Below are positions 1-8,658 of a stretch of 64,000 bases of DNA, one piece after another (positions within the stretch are counted from its first letter, which is position 1; every line of letters begins with the position of its first letter). The stretch covers positions 44,399-108,398 of the forward strand of contig CAZYDV010000001.1 of NCBI GenBank assembly GCA_964646405.1. The letters are read 5' to 3'. The DNA comes from CAKZSB01 sp964646405. Its GTDB lineage: Bacteria > Pseudomonadota > Gammaproteobacteria > Granulosicoccales > Granulosicoccaceae. The translations under genes were made by a program, and so were the position numbers. Below the pieces are notes generated by a model that had not been told where the DNA came from, searched no databases, and saw only the letters and a program-made list of their open reading frames with translations.

Positions 1-1401
1 CTCCTCCAGAGAGTCTTTGTCGTGCTCCGCAAGCCAGGCCAGTGCCTCCAGCGTTTGAGCGGTCTCCGCGTGGTATAACCCAAGCGATGCAGTCTGGATT
101 TTCAGCGCCCGCTGGAAGTGCTGCTCGGCGACCAGTGGATCGGTCTCGACCAATGCGCTGAGGAAATAGGTTCGTGCAAGGCGTGGGTCGGTGCTATCAA
201 ACGACGCCGCGATTCGCTTGGCTGATCGAATCCACGGCTGTGGATCACCGTCGTTGGATAGCAAATAGAACTCCGCGTTCTCCGCAGAGATCTGCCACAT
301 CTCGTCATTAGCACTGGCAATTATCGGTGCCGGTTCTTCTACAGGCCGATCCTCTTCGCCACTAGGTAGCGCCGCGGCAACTTCAGGGGTGGAATAGGGT
401 TCTGCAGTCGAGTCGATTGTAGTCGCGATGCTGGTTTTCTTGTTTGTCGACAACGAACGGCCCGCAACGATGCTGGCAAGGCTTGCTTCGTTTGGCTTGG
501 CGGTCGGTTGTACGTCGCGGGCGACGGGCTGCTTGATTGTGGCGATACTTGGCTCAATCGCAGGCGGCGGTGTGGTCTCTGGATCGATCTGAAGACTCTT
601 GATTGCCGGTGCGCTGACATAAACCGACAGGCCCAACAGGCTGGCAGCAATGGCGAGGCCCAGGGGCTTGTGTGCGCGTTGACCGATGTTTCGCACAGCG
701 TTTCGCACAGCGGCACTGGCTGCAGCCGGAACATGCTGCTGATCCGTGTTTTGGCTCAGCGCGGAATGCAATGTCGTTCCGCCATCTACAGGCTTTGCAC
801 CCTTGCGCGCGTTGACCTGGTCAAACGCGCCGCATTCTAGCAAATAGTTCAGGTAGCGCAAGTAGAAACCGCGTTCTACCAACAGGTGCTGGTCCGGTTT
901 TAACAGTAGGCTGTGCTGTTCCGGAAAGAGCGTGCTGGCCTGCTTTTGGTGCTTCTTCCATTGCACGTCCAGCGGTGCGTCGCCAGTCTCCAGAAAGTGC
1001 AGTTCTGACATTGGCTCGAACTGTGAACTGTCGAGGATCAGGTCCCCCGCCTTTTCCGATGTGACGAGCCGGTGACCCTGAGCGTAATAGTTGGTGAATA
1101 TGATGGTCGCGCGATCGTGGAAAAGGTCTGTCAGTAGCGCGTAGGAGCCGCTGTTCACATTCAGATAGGCGACGATGCTGGTGGATTTGCTCTGTCCAAC
1201 GGCGCTGTCGATTCGAATCTCGTGCGAATAGATGAACCCGGTTTCCAGCAGCTGGTGATGAAAGCTGAAACCGCTATCGATGGTCGAGTTTTCGGGATGA
1301 GTTTCTGAGGGTGTCAGATTGAATTCGGGAAGCTGGGATTTCATCGGCATAAGTGATTGAATTTGCTCAACCGTCCTCTTGTTCTTTTCTTTGGAAATCA
1401 T
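1..1401 (-). CDS. Membrane-anchored TPR-like protein, 3' end outside window
   Basis: The frame is open for 467 codons from an ATG at 1401 to the window edge, so the C-terminus is missing. I do not recognise the N-terminal ~240 residues. One hydrophobic segment (about residues 245-262) could be a single membrane helix. It is followed by a Pro/Thr/Ala-rich linker and, from about residue 380, by helical sequence containing a tetratricopeptide/kinesin-light-chain-like unit near 422-458 (AEQHFQRALKIQ). That suggests a cytoplasmic N-terminal region and a periplasmic TPR protein-interaction region. It is transcribed away from the heme A synthase gene with ~300 bases between them. No clear Shine-Dalgarno precedes the ATG, so the start is uncertain. 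Function is unknown. Confidence 0.6.
   Translation of the reverse strand, partial: MISKEKNKRTVEQIQSLMPMKSQLPEFNLTPSETHPENSTIDSGFSFHHQLLETGFIYSHEIRIDSAVGQSKSTSIVAYLNVNSGSYALLTDLFHDRATIIFTNYYAQGHRLVTSEKAGDLILDSSQFEPMSELHFLETGDAPLDVQWKKHQKQASTLFPEQHSLLLKPDQHLLVERGFYLRYLNYLLECGAFDQVNARKGAKPVDGGTTLHSALSQNTDQQHVPAAASAAVRNAVRNIGQRAHKPLGLAIAASLLGLSVYVSAPAIKSLQIDPETTPPPAIEPSIATIKQPVARDVQPTAKPNEASLASIVAGRSLSTNKKTSIATTIDSTAEPYSTPEVAAALPSGEEDRPVEEPAPIIASANDEMWQISAENAEFYLLSNDGDPQPWIRSAKRIAASFDSTDPRLARTYFLSALVETDPLVAEQHFQRALKIQTASLGLYHAETAQTLEALAWLAEHDKDSLEE
689..712. repeat. Perfect 12-bp tandem duplication
   Basis: The unit TTTCGCACAGCG occurs twice back to back. It lies in frame within the truncated membrane/TPR gene and duplicates four residues (AVRN AVRN on the minus strand) just before the membrane segment. 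Confidence 0.85.
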
Positions 1402-1701
1402 ATGCTTGCCGGTTGTGGACGCAATTGTTGAGCCAGTCTGGAGCCGCCCTGCGACGATTGCCTGAGCAACCAATCGCTAGCTAACTATAGGACAAATCGC
1501 CGGCTCTGCAGGCGGCTTGGACGAAGCTTGCGGCAGTGCACAGAAGTCAGTCTGATGGCTTGTGATAAATGCTGATGAGTCGACCGGATCGACACGATTT
1601 GCTGGTGTGCAACGGTGCGGGCAGGATGCTGATGCAACGTTGATTCACGCAGGTAGATACTGCAGTTCGTTTTTCCCCAATACCTACTAAGGAGAGCTAG
1701 A

Positions 1702-2751
1702 ATGTCGGGTTTATCCTTGAGCAATGTGTCAATGAATCGCGCCGAAATTGCCAGATTCCGAAAGCTGGCACTGGTCACCGTCCTCTTCGTCTACTTCCTG
1801 ATTCTCGTCGGTGGTGCCGTCAGAGCGTCGGGTGCGGGAATGGGCTGCCCGGATTGGCCCACCTGTTTCGGGCGCTGGATTCCGCCAACCTCTGAGCAGC
1901 AACTGCCATCAAACTACCAGCAGATCTATGCTGACCGTGGCTATGCGCAAACCCGATTTAATCCGACGAAAACCTGGATCGAGTACCTGAACCGACTGCT
2001 CGGTGTCACTATTGGGCTTTTGATCTTTGCCACCATGGTCGCGGCGCGCCGCTATTGGCGGTATGACCGCACCGTATCGGTGGTCGCAATGGCGGCCTTC
2101 GCCGCCGTCGCGTTTCAGGGATGGCTGGGTTCACGGGTGGTAGCCAGCAACCTGCAGCCGGGCATGATCACGCTGCACATGCTAATGGCGCAGTTTATCG
2201 TCGCATTATTGATCTACGGGCTGGTGCGATCACAACGCGAAGTGGCGTCACCGCAGGGGTTGCATAGTTTGTCGCCCAAGTTCAGGGCCGTGTTGATAGC
2301 CGCGATGCTCATGATATTGTTGCAGATGGTCATGGGTACACAGGTGCGCGAAGCGATCGACATCATCGCACGCTCGCTGGAGGCGGATACCCGTAATCAG
2401 TGGATTGAGCGATTGCCGCCGATCTTTCTCATCCACCGATCTTTCTCCTCCATTATCTTGTTTACCAATCTTTGGCTGGTCTGGCAGCTTTGGAAAAATC
2501 TGGCACCGGAACAATTGCTGCGCAAACTCGCCGTTTTGCTCGGGGTGATTTTGATCGCCACCATACTAATGGGCGTGACAATGGACCGTCTGCATGTACC
2601 GGCCTTCGCGCAGCCGCTGCATCTGTGGTTTGCGTCTATTATTTTTGGGATCCAGTTCAGCATGTATCTTCTGTATCAGTTCGCAATGCAGTCGAACGCT
2701 GGCACGTCAGCAGGTGAGAGTGGGTTGCAGGTCTCAACCACACACGTCTGA
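1702..2751 (+). CDS. ctaA: Heme A synthase, COX15/CtaA family
   Basis: 349-residue integral membrane protein with about eight hydrophobic helices in two similar halves. The family converts heme O to heme A for aa3-type cytochrome oxidases in the cytoplasmic membrane. Visible hallmarks are the first helix followed by GGAVRASGAGMGCPDW, with a Cys pair in the external loop (C49, C55), and later conserved His in ITLHM, FLIHRS and PLHLW. The usual first His (EFIHR in Bacillus CtaA) is replaced here by Asn (IEYLNRLLG), a variant I associate with Bacteroidetes-like members. A strong Shine-Dalgarno, AAGGAG, sits 7 bases before the ATG. No ctaB or oxidase subunit genes are adjacent, so it is an orphan in this window. 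Confidence 0.88.
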   Translation: MSGLSLSNVSMNRAEIARFRKLALVTVLFVYFLILVGGAVRASGAGMGCPDWPTCFGRWIPPTSEQQLPSNYQQIYADRGYAQTRFNPTKTWIEYLNRLLGVTIGLLIFATMVAARRYWRYDRTVSVVAMAAFAAVAFQGWLGSRVVASNLQPGMITLHMLMAQFIVALLIYGLVRSQREVASPQGLHSLSPKFRAVLIAAMLMILLQMVMGTQVREAIDIIARSLEADTRNQWIERLPPIFLIHRSFSSIILFTNLWLVWQLWKNLAPEQLLRKLAVLLGVILIATILMGVTMDRLHVPAFAQPLHLWFASIIFGIQFSMYLLYQFAMQSNAGTSAGESGLQVSTTHV

Positions 2752-2862
2752 TCTGCTTCCAAATGGGCGAATCCGTCGTTCAATCACAGTAAACCGAACG
2801 CGAATTCTGTAGTCTCCGGCAGCTCTTGAGCCGAGCAGATGTCAAGTCTGCCGAGGGACCGA

Positions 2863-4044
2863 ATGATCTACCTGATCGTAGTACCGTGCCTGTTGCTGGT
2901 ACATTTATATGCGCGCCGAGCACAGTTACCCACCCTACTGTTTATAACTGTGTTTGTCGGTTTCTGGGGTTTGCTGTACGGCACCCAGTTGGTCGTACCA
3001 GGCGCGGAGGCGTTGGTCGCGCTATGTCTGTCGCTGGCTTGCCTGAGATCGGTCGAGTCATTTCTCTACTACGATGACGACGCTGAAGATGCAGCCGATT
3101 CGCCCGAAACCTACGTGCCAGAGCGACACTTCTGCAGCCGCCTGACCCATGATTTCGCCGTGCAACCTCGCGATAGCATGTTTGCCATCCAGCTGGTCAA
3201 TCGCCGCGAGTGGGGCGAACTGCTGGATCGTCTGGGGGCATTGTCAGCGACACAACGTCAGGCGTTTTATGTCAACCTGAACTACAGCAGCATCAGTGAG
3301 AGAGCCATGACCGAAATGGTCGAGCAGCTCGGTGAGCACGCTGATGTTCACGTCCTGATGGGCCATGTGCAATTGTGTAAAGCCAAGCGACTGGGACTGA
3401 AAACGGGCAAAAGAGCGGACGAGAACTGTACTCAGGCCATTGCCAGTGCATTTAAAAGTTTCAGGCGCGCACTAGAATGCGATCCGAAAGACGCCGAGGC
3501 ACTTTGTGGTACGTTGATCGCCAAGGTTTATATTGATCTCGATCGAGATTATATCGTCGAGAGTCTGATCGCTACCCTGCAAGCCGACGTCGATCATTTT
3601 CACGTCGTGCTGGCCGCGGCCCGCCATCTGATTACCGACGGTGAAAGCGCCAACGCGTTTGTTGAGGCGGTTGCCGACGCGTTGGGCGATCGCGATACAG
3701 ACGGCACCACACTCGCCTTTGCAAAGTTGGTGGCACACGTGGAATGTCAGTTGATCTACTCGTCCTATGGCGTCTCCGGGGAATCGAGTGTGGGCGACGA
3801 TCTGACCCGTGTGTACGCGACGTTGGAAGCCAACAACGAGCGTCTGGGCAATTGGTCAAACCAAATCGCAGCCAATCTCTACGCCTGTGCGTTGCAGCAA
3901 ACGGGTCAGAGCACACTGGCAGCCTCAGTGCTGGCGGGTATGCAAGGGCTTGCCAGTCCGTACCCCTGGCAGTTGCTGGCGCGACAGCCGTCCAATGGCC
4001 AAGGCGGTCCGGGTAAACCTCAGACCGGCCAGTTGATGGCATAG
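2863..4044 (+). CDS. Unrecognised membrane-anchored protein
   Basis: 393 residues from the ATG at 2863, which is preceded by GAGGGA four bases upstream; an ATG at 2839 would add eight residues but has no ribosome site. The first ~65 residues form two or three hydrophobic helices. The rest is soluble and helical: an acidic stretch (YYDDDAEDAAD), a region with LVNRREWGELLDRL and then TPR-like helices (SFRRALECDPKDAEALCG). It may be an anchored helical-repeat scaffold, possibly related to DUF4034-type proteins, but I cannot assign a family. It follows ctaA by ~110 bases on the same strand, so they might be co-transcribed. No catalytic motif is apparent. Confidence 0.6.
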   Translation: MIYLIVVPCLLLVHLYARRAQLPTLLFITVFVGFWGLLYGTQLVVPGAEALVALCLSLACLRSVESFLYYDDDAEDAADSPETYVPERHFCSRLTHDFAVQPRDSMFAIQLVNRREWGELLDRLGALSATQRQAFYVNLNYSSISERAMTEMVEQLGEHADVHVLMGHVQLCKAKRLGLKTGKRADENCTQAIASAFKSFRRALECDPKDAEALCGTLIAKVYIDLDRDYIVESLIATLQADVDHFHVVLAAARHLITDGESANAFVEAVADALGDRDTDGTTLAFAKLVAHVECQLIYSSYGVSGESSVGDDLTRVYATLEANNERLGNWSNQIAANLYACALQQTGQSTLAASVLAGMQGLASPYPWQLLARQPSNGQGGPGKPQTGQLMA

Positions 4045-4057
4045 CGGAAATTGCGAC

Positions 4058-4089
4058 CAGGGTTTGGCGGAAATTTCCGTTAAACCCTG
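4058..4089. terminator. 32-base near-perfect palindrome between convergent genes
   Basis: CAGGGTTTGG through its complement ending AAACCCTG pairs over 16 positions with only two G-U pairs and no unpaired loop. It lies between the convergent ends of the unknown membrane protein gene and lon. There is no T tract on either side, so it may be a bidirectional terminator or mRNA end-protecting structure, or a protein-binding site. Confidence 0.5.
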
Positions 4090-4102
4090 CTACCCGAGAA
4101 GC

Positions 4103-6484
4103 TTATTGATTAAACACCACTTTGCTGACGTCGCTGTAGTGGCTCGCAAAGTGGACGTTGAGTTTTTCGGTGACCTGCTCGGGCAAATCGACGTAGTCGC
4201 GTTCGTTGTCCGCGGGCAGGATGACGGTCTTGATGCCAAGTCGCTTGGAGGCGATGAGTTTTTCCTTGATGCCACCCACGGGCAGTACCTGGCCCGTCAA
4301 TGTCAATTCGCCTGTCATCGCGATGGTGGGACTGACTTTTTTATTCAGTGCCAATGACAACAGGGCGGTCGCCATCGTGATGCCCGCGCTTGGGCCATCT
4401 TTGGGTGTGGCGCCCTCTGGTACGTGCAGGTGAATGAAGGCATCCTGATCGATCGCCTCCTGCACGCGATATTGCTCAAGGTTTGAAGTTACATAGCTAT
4501 AGGCGATCGCAGCTGACTCTTTCATGACGTCACCGAGATTGCCGGTAAGTTTGAAGCCCGCCTTTGACTGATTGACGATGCTGGCCTCGATTGGCAGGGT
4601 CGCACCGCCCATTGCGGTCCACGCGAGTCCCGTAACCACCCCGACACCCTGAAGTTGGCGCTCCCGACGAAACACCGGTTGGCCGACGAAATCGGCGAGG
4701 TTTTTCCCGTTAATCGATACGCGCTTTTCTCCTTCGAGCAATTTGACCACGGCTTTGCGCAGAATTTTAGCCAGCAGCTTTTCCAGATTTCGAACCCCGG
4801 CTTCGCGTGCGTAACCTTCAATCAGGGCCTTGATCGCCGATTGCGACAGCGCCACCTTGCTGGCGGTGACCTTATTGCGTTTCAGCAGTCTTGGCCACAG
4901 GTGCTGGCTTGCGATCATGAGCTTTTCGCTCGGCAGGTAACCGGCCAGGCGAATGTCATCCATGCGATCGAGCAGGGGTCTGGGGATCGTATCCATCTGA
5001 TTGGCAGTGCAGACAAACAACACGTTTGACAAATCGAGGCGCAGATCGAGGTAGTGATCGAGGAACTCGGCGTTTTGCTCCGGGTCGAGTACTTCCAGCA
5101 ATGCGGATGCTGGATCTCCATGGAACGAGGCGCCGATCTTGTCGACTTCATCCAGCATGATGACCGGGTTTTCAACATCGACATCTTTAAGCGCCTGAAC
5201 AAGTTTGCCGGGCATCGCACCGATGTAGGTACGACGGTGGCCTTTGATCTCCGCCTCGTCTCGCATGCCACCCAGACTAAACCGAAAGAACTTTCTGCCC
5301 AGTGAATCGGCGATTGATTTTCCGATGGAGGTTTTACCGACTCCAGGGGGGCCCACCAACAGCAGGATCGAGCCGGATATCTCTCCCCGATAGGCGCCCA
5401 GTGCCAAAAACTCCAGGATACGGTCTTTGACGTCATCCAGTCCGGCGTGATCTCGATCGAGAATAGTGCGGGCGGCTGCGATATCGAGTTTGTCTTCGGA
5501 TTGCACGCCCCACGGCACTGAGCTGATCCAGTCCAGATAGTTGCGCGTCACGCCGTACTCGGGCGAGCCGGTTTCGAGCATCGCAAGCTTTCGCAGTTCC
5601 TCATCGAAGCGTTTGACGACCGGTGCCGGAGGATTGCGCGCCTCCATGCGACTTTTGAATTCTTCAACGTCAGCGGTGCGGTCGTCCTTGGCAATACCGA
5701 GCTCGCGCTGGATGACCTTAAGTTGTTCCTTTAGAAAGAAGTCGCGCTGATTCTTGTGGATCTTGCTCTCGACCTCTTCGCGAATTTCGCCCTGCAGACG
5801 CGCCATTTCAATTTCTTTGCGCAGCAGCAGGAGCACTTTTTCCATACGGCGCAGGATCGGCACCGTATCGAGCACATCCTGCAAGTCTTCACCGGGCGCT
5901 GTTGTGATGGCAGCAGCGAAGTCAGCCAGTGGGGATGGCTCATTGAGATTGAAGTGATTGAGGAAGTTTTTCAGTTCCTCGTTATAGAGTGGGTTGAGCG
6001 GTACGAGCTCTTTGATGGCTTGAATCAGCGCCATAGCGTAGGCCTTGATCTCATCGCGATCCGCATCCGGCTCTTTGGGAAATGAGATGCGCGCGGCAAA
6101 CGGCGGAGACCGGTGCAGCCATTTATCGATGGTGAATCGCTGCAGACCTTGCGCGATGAACTGAATGCTGGATTCCTGCTCCACGACGTTGTGCATGCGC
6201 ACCACGCAGCCAGTGGCAGAAAAATCGGCGGGGCCCGGCACCTGATTGTTGGTGTCTCTGACGTGGATCAGGCCAACGACGTGCTGATTGTTTTCACGCA
6301 GGTTCTCGAAGGTGCTTATCCAGTGTTCCTTGTCGACCACCAGCGGTTGGATCTGCGCCGGAAAGAAGGGGCGCTCATAAACCGGCAGGATAAACATCTT
6401 GTTTGGCAGCGCATGGCCCGGCAAGATCAACCCGGTGCTGGCACCTTCGTCTTTTTCCAGGACTTCGGGATTGTCTTTACTCAT
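4103..6484 (-). CDS. lon: ATP-dependent protease La (Lon)
   Basis: 793 residues from ATG 6484; a TTG at 6502 would add six. Lon is a cytoplasmic homo-oligomeric AAA+ protease that degrades misfolded and regulatory proteins. The order is standard: N-terminal substrate-binding LON domain (~30-220), coiled-coil region, AAA+ module with Walker A GPPGVGKTS and Walker B VIMLDEVDK, then the protease domain with catalytic Ser699 in PKDGPSAG and Lys742 in GGIKEK (E. coli S679/K722, same 43-residue spacing). Length is close to E. coli Lon (784). A sigma70-like promoter is visible ~115 bases upstream. It is not next to clpX or hupB here. Confidence 0.96.
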   Translation of the reverse strand: MSKDNPEVLEKDEGASTGLILPGHALPNKMFILPVYERPFFPAQIQPLVVDKEHWISTFENLRENNQHVVGLIHVRDTNNQVPGPADFSATGCVVRMHNVVEQESSIQFIAQGLQRFTIDKWLHRSPPFAARISFPKEPDADRDEIKAYAMALIQAIKELVPLNPLYNEELKNFLNHFNLNEPSPLADFAAAITTAPGEDLQDVLDTVPILRRMEKVLLLLRKEIEMARLQGEIREEVESKIHKNQRDFFLKEQLKVIQRELGIAKDDRTADVEEFKSRMEARNPPAPVVKRFDEELRKLAMLETGSPEYGVTRNYLDWISSVPWGVQSEDKLDIAAARTILDRDHAGLDDVKDRILEFLALGAYRGEISGSILLLVGPPGVGKTSIGKSIADSLGRKFFRFSLGGMRDEAEIKGHRRTYIGAMPGKLVQALKDVDVENPVIMLDEVDKIGASFHGDPASALLEVLDPEQNAEFLDHYLDLRLDLSNVLFVCTANQMDTIPRPLLDRMDDIRLAGYLPSEKLMIASQHLWPRLLKRNKVTASKVALSQSAIKALIEGYAREAGVRNLEKLLAKILRKAVVKLLEGEKRVSINGKNLADFVGQPVFRRERQLQGVGVVTGLAWTAMGGATLPIEASIVNQSKAGFKLTGNLGDVMKESAAIAYSYVTSNLEQYRVQEAIDQDAFIHLHVPEGATPKDGPSAGITMATALLSLALNKKVSPTIAMTGELTLTGQVLPVGGIKEKLIASKRLGIKTVILPADNERDYVDLPEQVTEKLNVHFASHYSDVSKVVFNQ

Positions 6485-6597
6485 GAGCAGTGTCTGAACC
6501 AAACCGTTGAGTTGTGATTGGAATTCTGAGCTGGGTGCGGGGGACGCTCTTCGGGCAGATCACGGCAATCGGTGCAAGCAGTGCAGTGACTCGAATA

Positions 6598-6625
6598 ATT
6601 TTATGCCGGACTGGTACTAAATCAA
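6598..6625 (-). promoter_or_regulatory. Candidate lon promoter; the rest of 6485-6823 is otherwise empty
   Basis: On the minus strand TTGATT, a 16-base spacer and TAAAAT (5/6 to the -10 consensus) lie ~115 bases before the lon ATG. The -35 is embedded in CTTGATT, which resembles the heat-shock sigma-32 -35 (CTTGAA), but no CCCCAT-type -10 follows at the right spacing. I see no gene or other structure in the remaining ~300 bases between lon and the end of pta. Confidence 0.45.
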
Positions 6626-6823
6626 GCTGCCATAAGTCGGGTGTGGATTACTTGGCGCCGGCTGGAAACGGCAGCGTGTTGAAAAGCCATCGCACTCGGG
6701 CAGATCAGGCGGGCTTTGCAAGGCACTAAACGCTCCATGCAAAGTCAGTTTCGACTGCGCGCTCAGAACAAAATTGCCAGTTCGGCGCTTCAGTGCTTCG
6801 TCTGTGCCATTTTCAACGTTCGG

Positions 6824-7816
6824 CTAGTTGCTCGCCAGCGCGATAGTGACGGCGGCCGCGGCGACGATATCCTCCACCGTGGCACCGCGCGACAGATCGC
6901 AAACCGGTTTGTTAAACCCTTGCAGGATTGGGCCCGTTGCCTGCGCGCCACCGCAGTACTGGACGATCTTGTAGGCGATGTTGCCGGCGTTGAGGTCGGG
7001 GAAAATCAACACGTTAGCCTGGCCTGCGACCGGTCCCGGCTGCTCGAGCTTGGTTTTCGCGACCCGCGGTGACAACGCGGCATCGACCTGCATTTCGCCG
7101 TCGATGTCGATGTGGGGTGCGCGCTCGCGAACGATATCCACAGCACGTGCGACCTTGCGAACTGAGGCGTGTCTGGCACTGCCGTAGGTGGAAAACGACA
7201 GCATGGCCACCTTTGGCTGGCAGCCCAGGAGCTTTTCGGCACTGGCGGCCGAGACGATGGCAATTTCGGCCAGCTGCTCGGCGTCCGGTTCGATATTTAG
7301 CGCGCAATCGGCGAAGAACAGCGTGCTGGCAATGGACTCGGCCGGGTGGGGCAGTGCCATCAGAAAGAAGCTCGATAGTGTTTTGATACCCGGTTGAGGG
7401 CCCACGGCAAACGAGGCCTCCATGACTTTGGCCGTGGCCAGCACGGCGCCGGCGACCATCGCGTCAGCGGTGCCGGCATGCAACATGGCAACACTTTGGT
7501 AGACCGGCTGCTGCAGGTATTGGTCGATGTTGCTGTCACGGATGCGCGGCCGCTTGCCAATCAGCGCGTCACGCAAGGTGGTGTCATGGAGCAGAGATTC
7601 GGTGTCCAGCACGGCGATATCGTTCTGATCATCACTCGATTGGGCTAGGGCTGCGGTGATGTCGTCGGCGTTGCCCAACAGGATGGGATTAGCGATTTGC
7701 TGTTGGCTCAGGATCTGCGCCGCTTCGCGAACGCGCGGATCGTCCCCTTCAGGAAGTACGACACTTCGTTTTTGCTGCCTGGCCAGATCGATACAACGAG
7801 AGACGACGTCGTTCAT
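6824..7816 (-). CDS. pta: Phosphate acetyltransferase, short form
   Basis: 330 residues, corresponding only to the catalytic PTA/PTB domain; the long E. coli enzyme (714) has extra N-terminal domains missing here. It interconverts acetyl-CoA and acetyl phosphate in the cytoplasm. The C-terminal family signature GPILQGFNKPVCDLSRG is clear, and MLHAGTADAMVAGAV matches the substrate-site region. No acetate kinase gene is adjacent, and lon lies downstream on the same strand after ~340 bases. The start at 7816 opens MNDVVSRCIDLARQQKR, the usual N-terminus of short Pta proteins. Confidence 0.92.
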   Translation of the reverse strand: MNDVVSRCIDLARQQKRSVVLPEGDDPRVREAAQILSQQQIANPILLGNADDITAALAQSSDDQNDIAVLDTESLLHDTTLRDALIGKRPRIRDSNIDQYLQQPVYQSVAMLHAGTADAMVAGAVLATAKVMEASFAVGPQPGIKTLSSFFLMALPHPAESIASTLFFADCALNIEPDAEQLAEIAIVSAASAEKLLGCQPKVAMLSFSTYGSARHASVRKVARAVDIVRERAPHIDIDGEMQVDAALSPRVAKTKLEQPGPVAGQANVLIFPDLNAGNIAYKIVQYCGGAQATGPILQGFNKPVCDLSRGATVEDIVAAAAVTIALASN

Positions 7817-7957
7817 GAATTTCGCATGTGGTTTAGGTTATCGCGTGCGGAGCTGGCCCGGTACCAAAGATGCTGGCAGGTTTGTCATTGCGAGCACACC
7901 GGTTGCTCGTCAAGATGTTACCCACCAGTCTGCAGCAGCAAACCAGAGCCCAGCGTT

Positions 7958-8524
7958 ATGGTACTTGATCCGGAACCACATTGGTTAGCCGATGCGAGGC
8001 GCTGTGAGTCGATGAATTTCGATGAACGGCCAGCCGGAGTCACTATCGACACACTTGTCATCCACAACATCAGCCTGCCGCCAGGTGAGTTCGGCGGCTG
8101 TCATGTCGACGAGTTATTCTGCAATCGCCTCAACCCAGACGAGCACCCGTATTTTGCCGAAATTTCCCATTTGCGGGTATCCGCGCATCTGCTGATCGAT
8201 CGGGCCGGCGCGCTGACTCAGTTTGTCGCATTCGACAAACGGGCCTGGCACGCGGGTGTGTCCACATACGACGGGCGTGAGCGCTGCAATGATTTTTCGA
8301 TTGGCATTGAGCTTGAAGGCACCGATCAAACGCCCTACACAGACGGGCAGTACCAGGCGCTGGCGCAGGTGGTAAACAGACTGCTGGCGCGCTATCCAGG
8401 GCTGAGTCCAGAGCGAATCGTGGGCCACAGTGATATCTCCCCGGGGAGAAAGACCGATCCCGGACCGGCCTTCGACTGGACTCGCGCGCGACAAATAATC
8501 GTCGCGGACCTGCGTCGCGTATGA
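7958..8524 (+). CDS. ampD: 1,6-anhydro-N-acetylmuramyl-L-alanine amidase AmpD
   Basis: 188 residues from ATG 7958. AmpD is the cytoplasmic zinc amidase that strips the stem peptide from anhydro-muropeptides during wall recycling, which in many gammaproteobacteria keeps AmpR-controlled beta-lactamase off. The three zinc ligands are present at the expected places: His36 (LVIHNIS), His157 (VGHSDI) and Asp167 (RKTDPGP), matching E. coli H34/H154/D164. ISPGRKTDPGPAFDW is the family C-terminal signature. The open frame extends further 5' into the region overlapping pta, but alignment favours this start. It is divergent from pta; the next gene, a cyclase, follows on the same strand. Confidence 0.93.
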   Translation: MVLDPEPHWLADARRCESMNFDERPAGVTIDTLVIHNISLPPGEFGGCHVDELFCNRLNPDEHPYFAEISHLRVSAHLLIDRAGALTQFVAFDKRAWHAGVSTYDGRERCNDFSIGIELEGTDQTPYTDGQYQALAQVVNRLLARYPGLSPERIVGHSDISPGRKTDPGPAFDWTRARQIIVADLRRV

Positions 8525-8658
8525 TCCTCTCGATCTGCCTGATCCAGTGCGTTTGCAGGCCGGCGGGAGTGGTGAAATCGATCTGAGCTACTACGCTTGT
8601 ACAGTTACTCGGGCCTGGCGACACGCTCGTCATTTTGGGATCGGTCGGCAGGGCGAAT

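Noticed and set aside
6598..6625. Sigma-32 heat-shock promoter for lon
   Set aside because: CTTGATT resembles the -35 but there is no CCCCAT-type -10; a sigma70 reading fits better.
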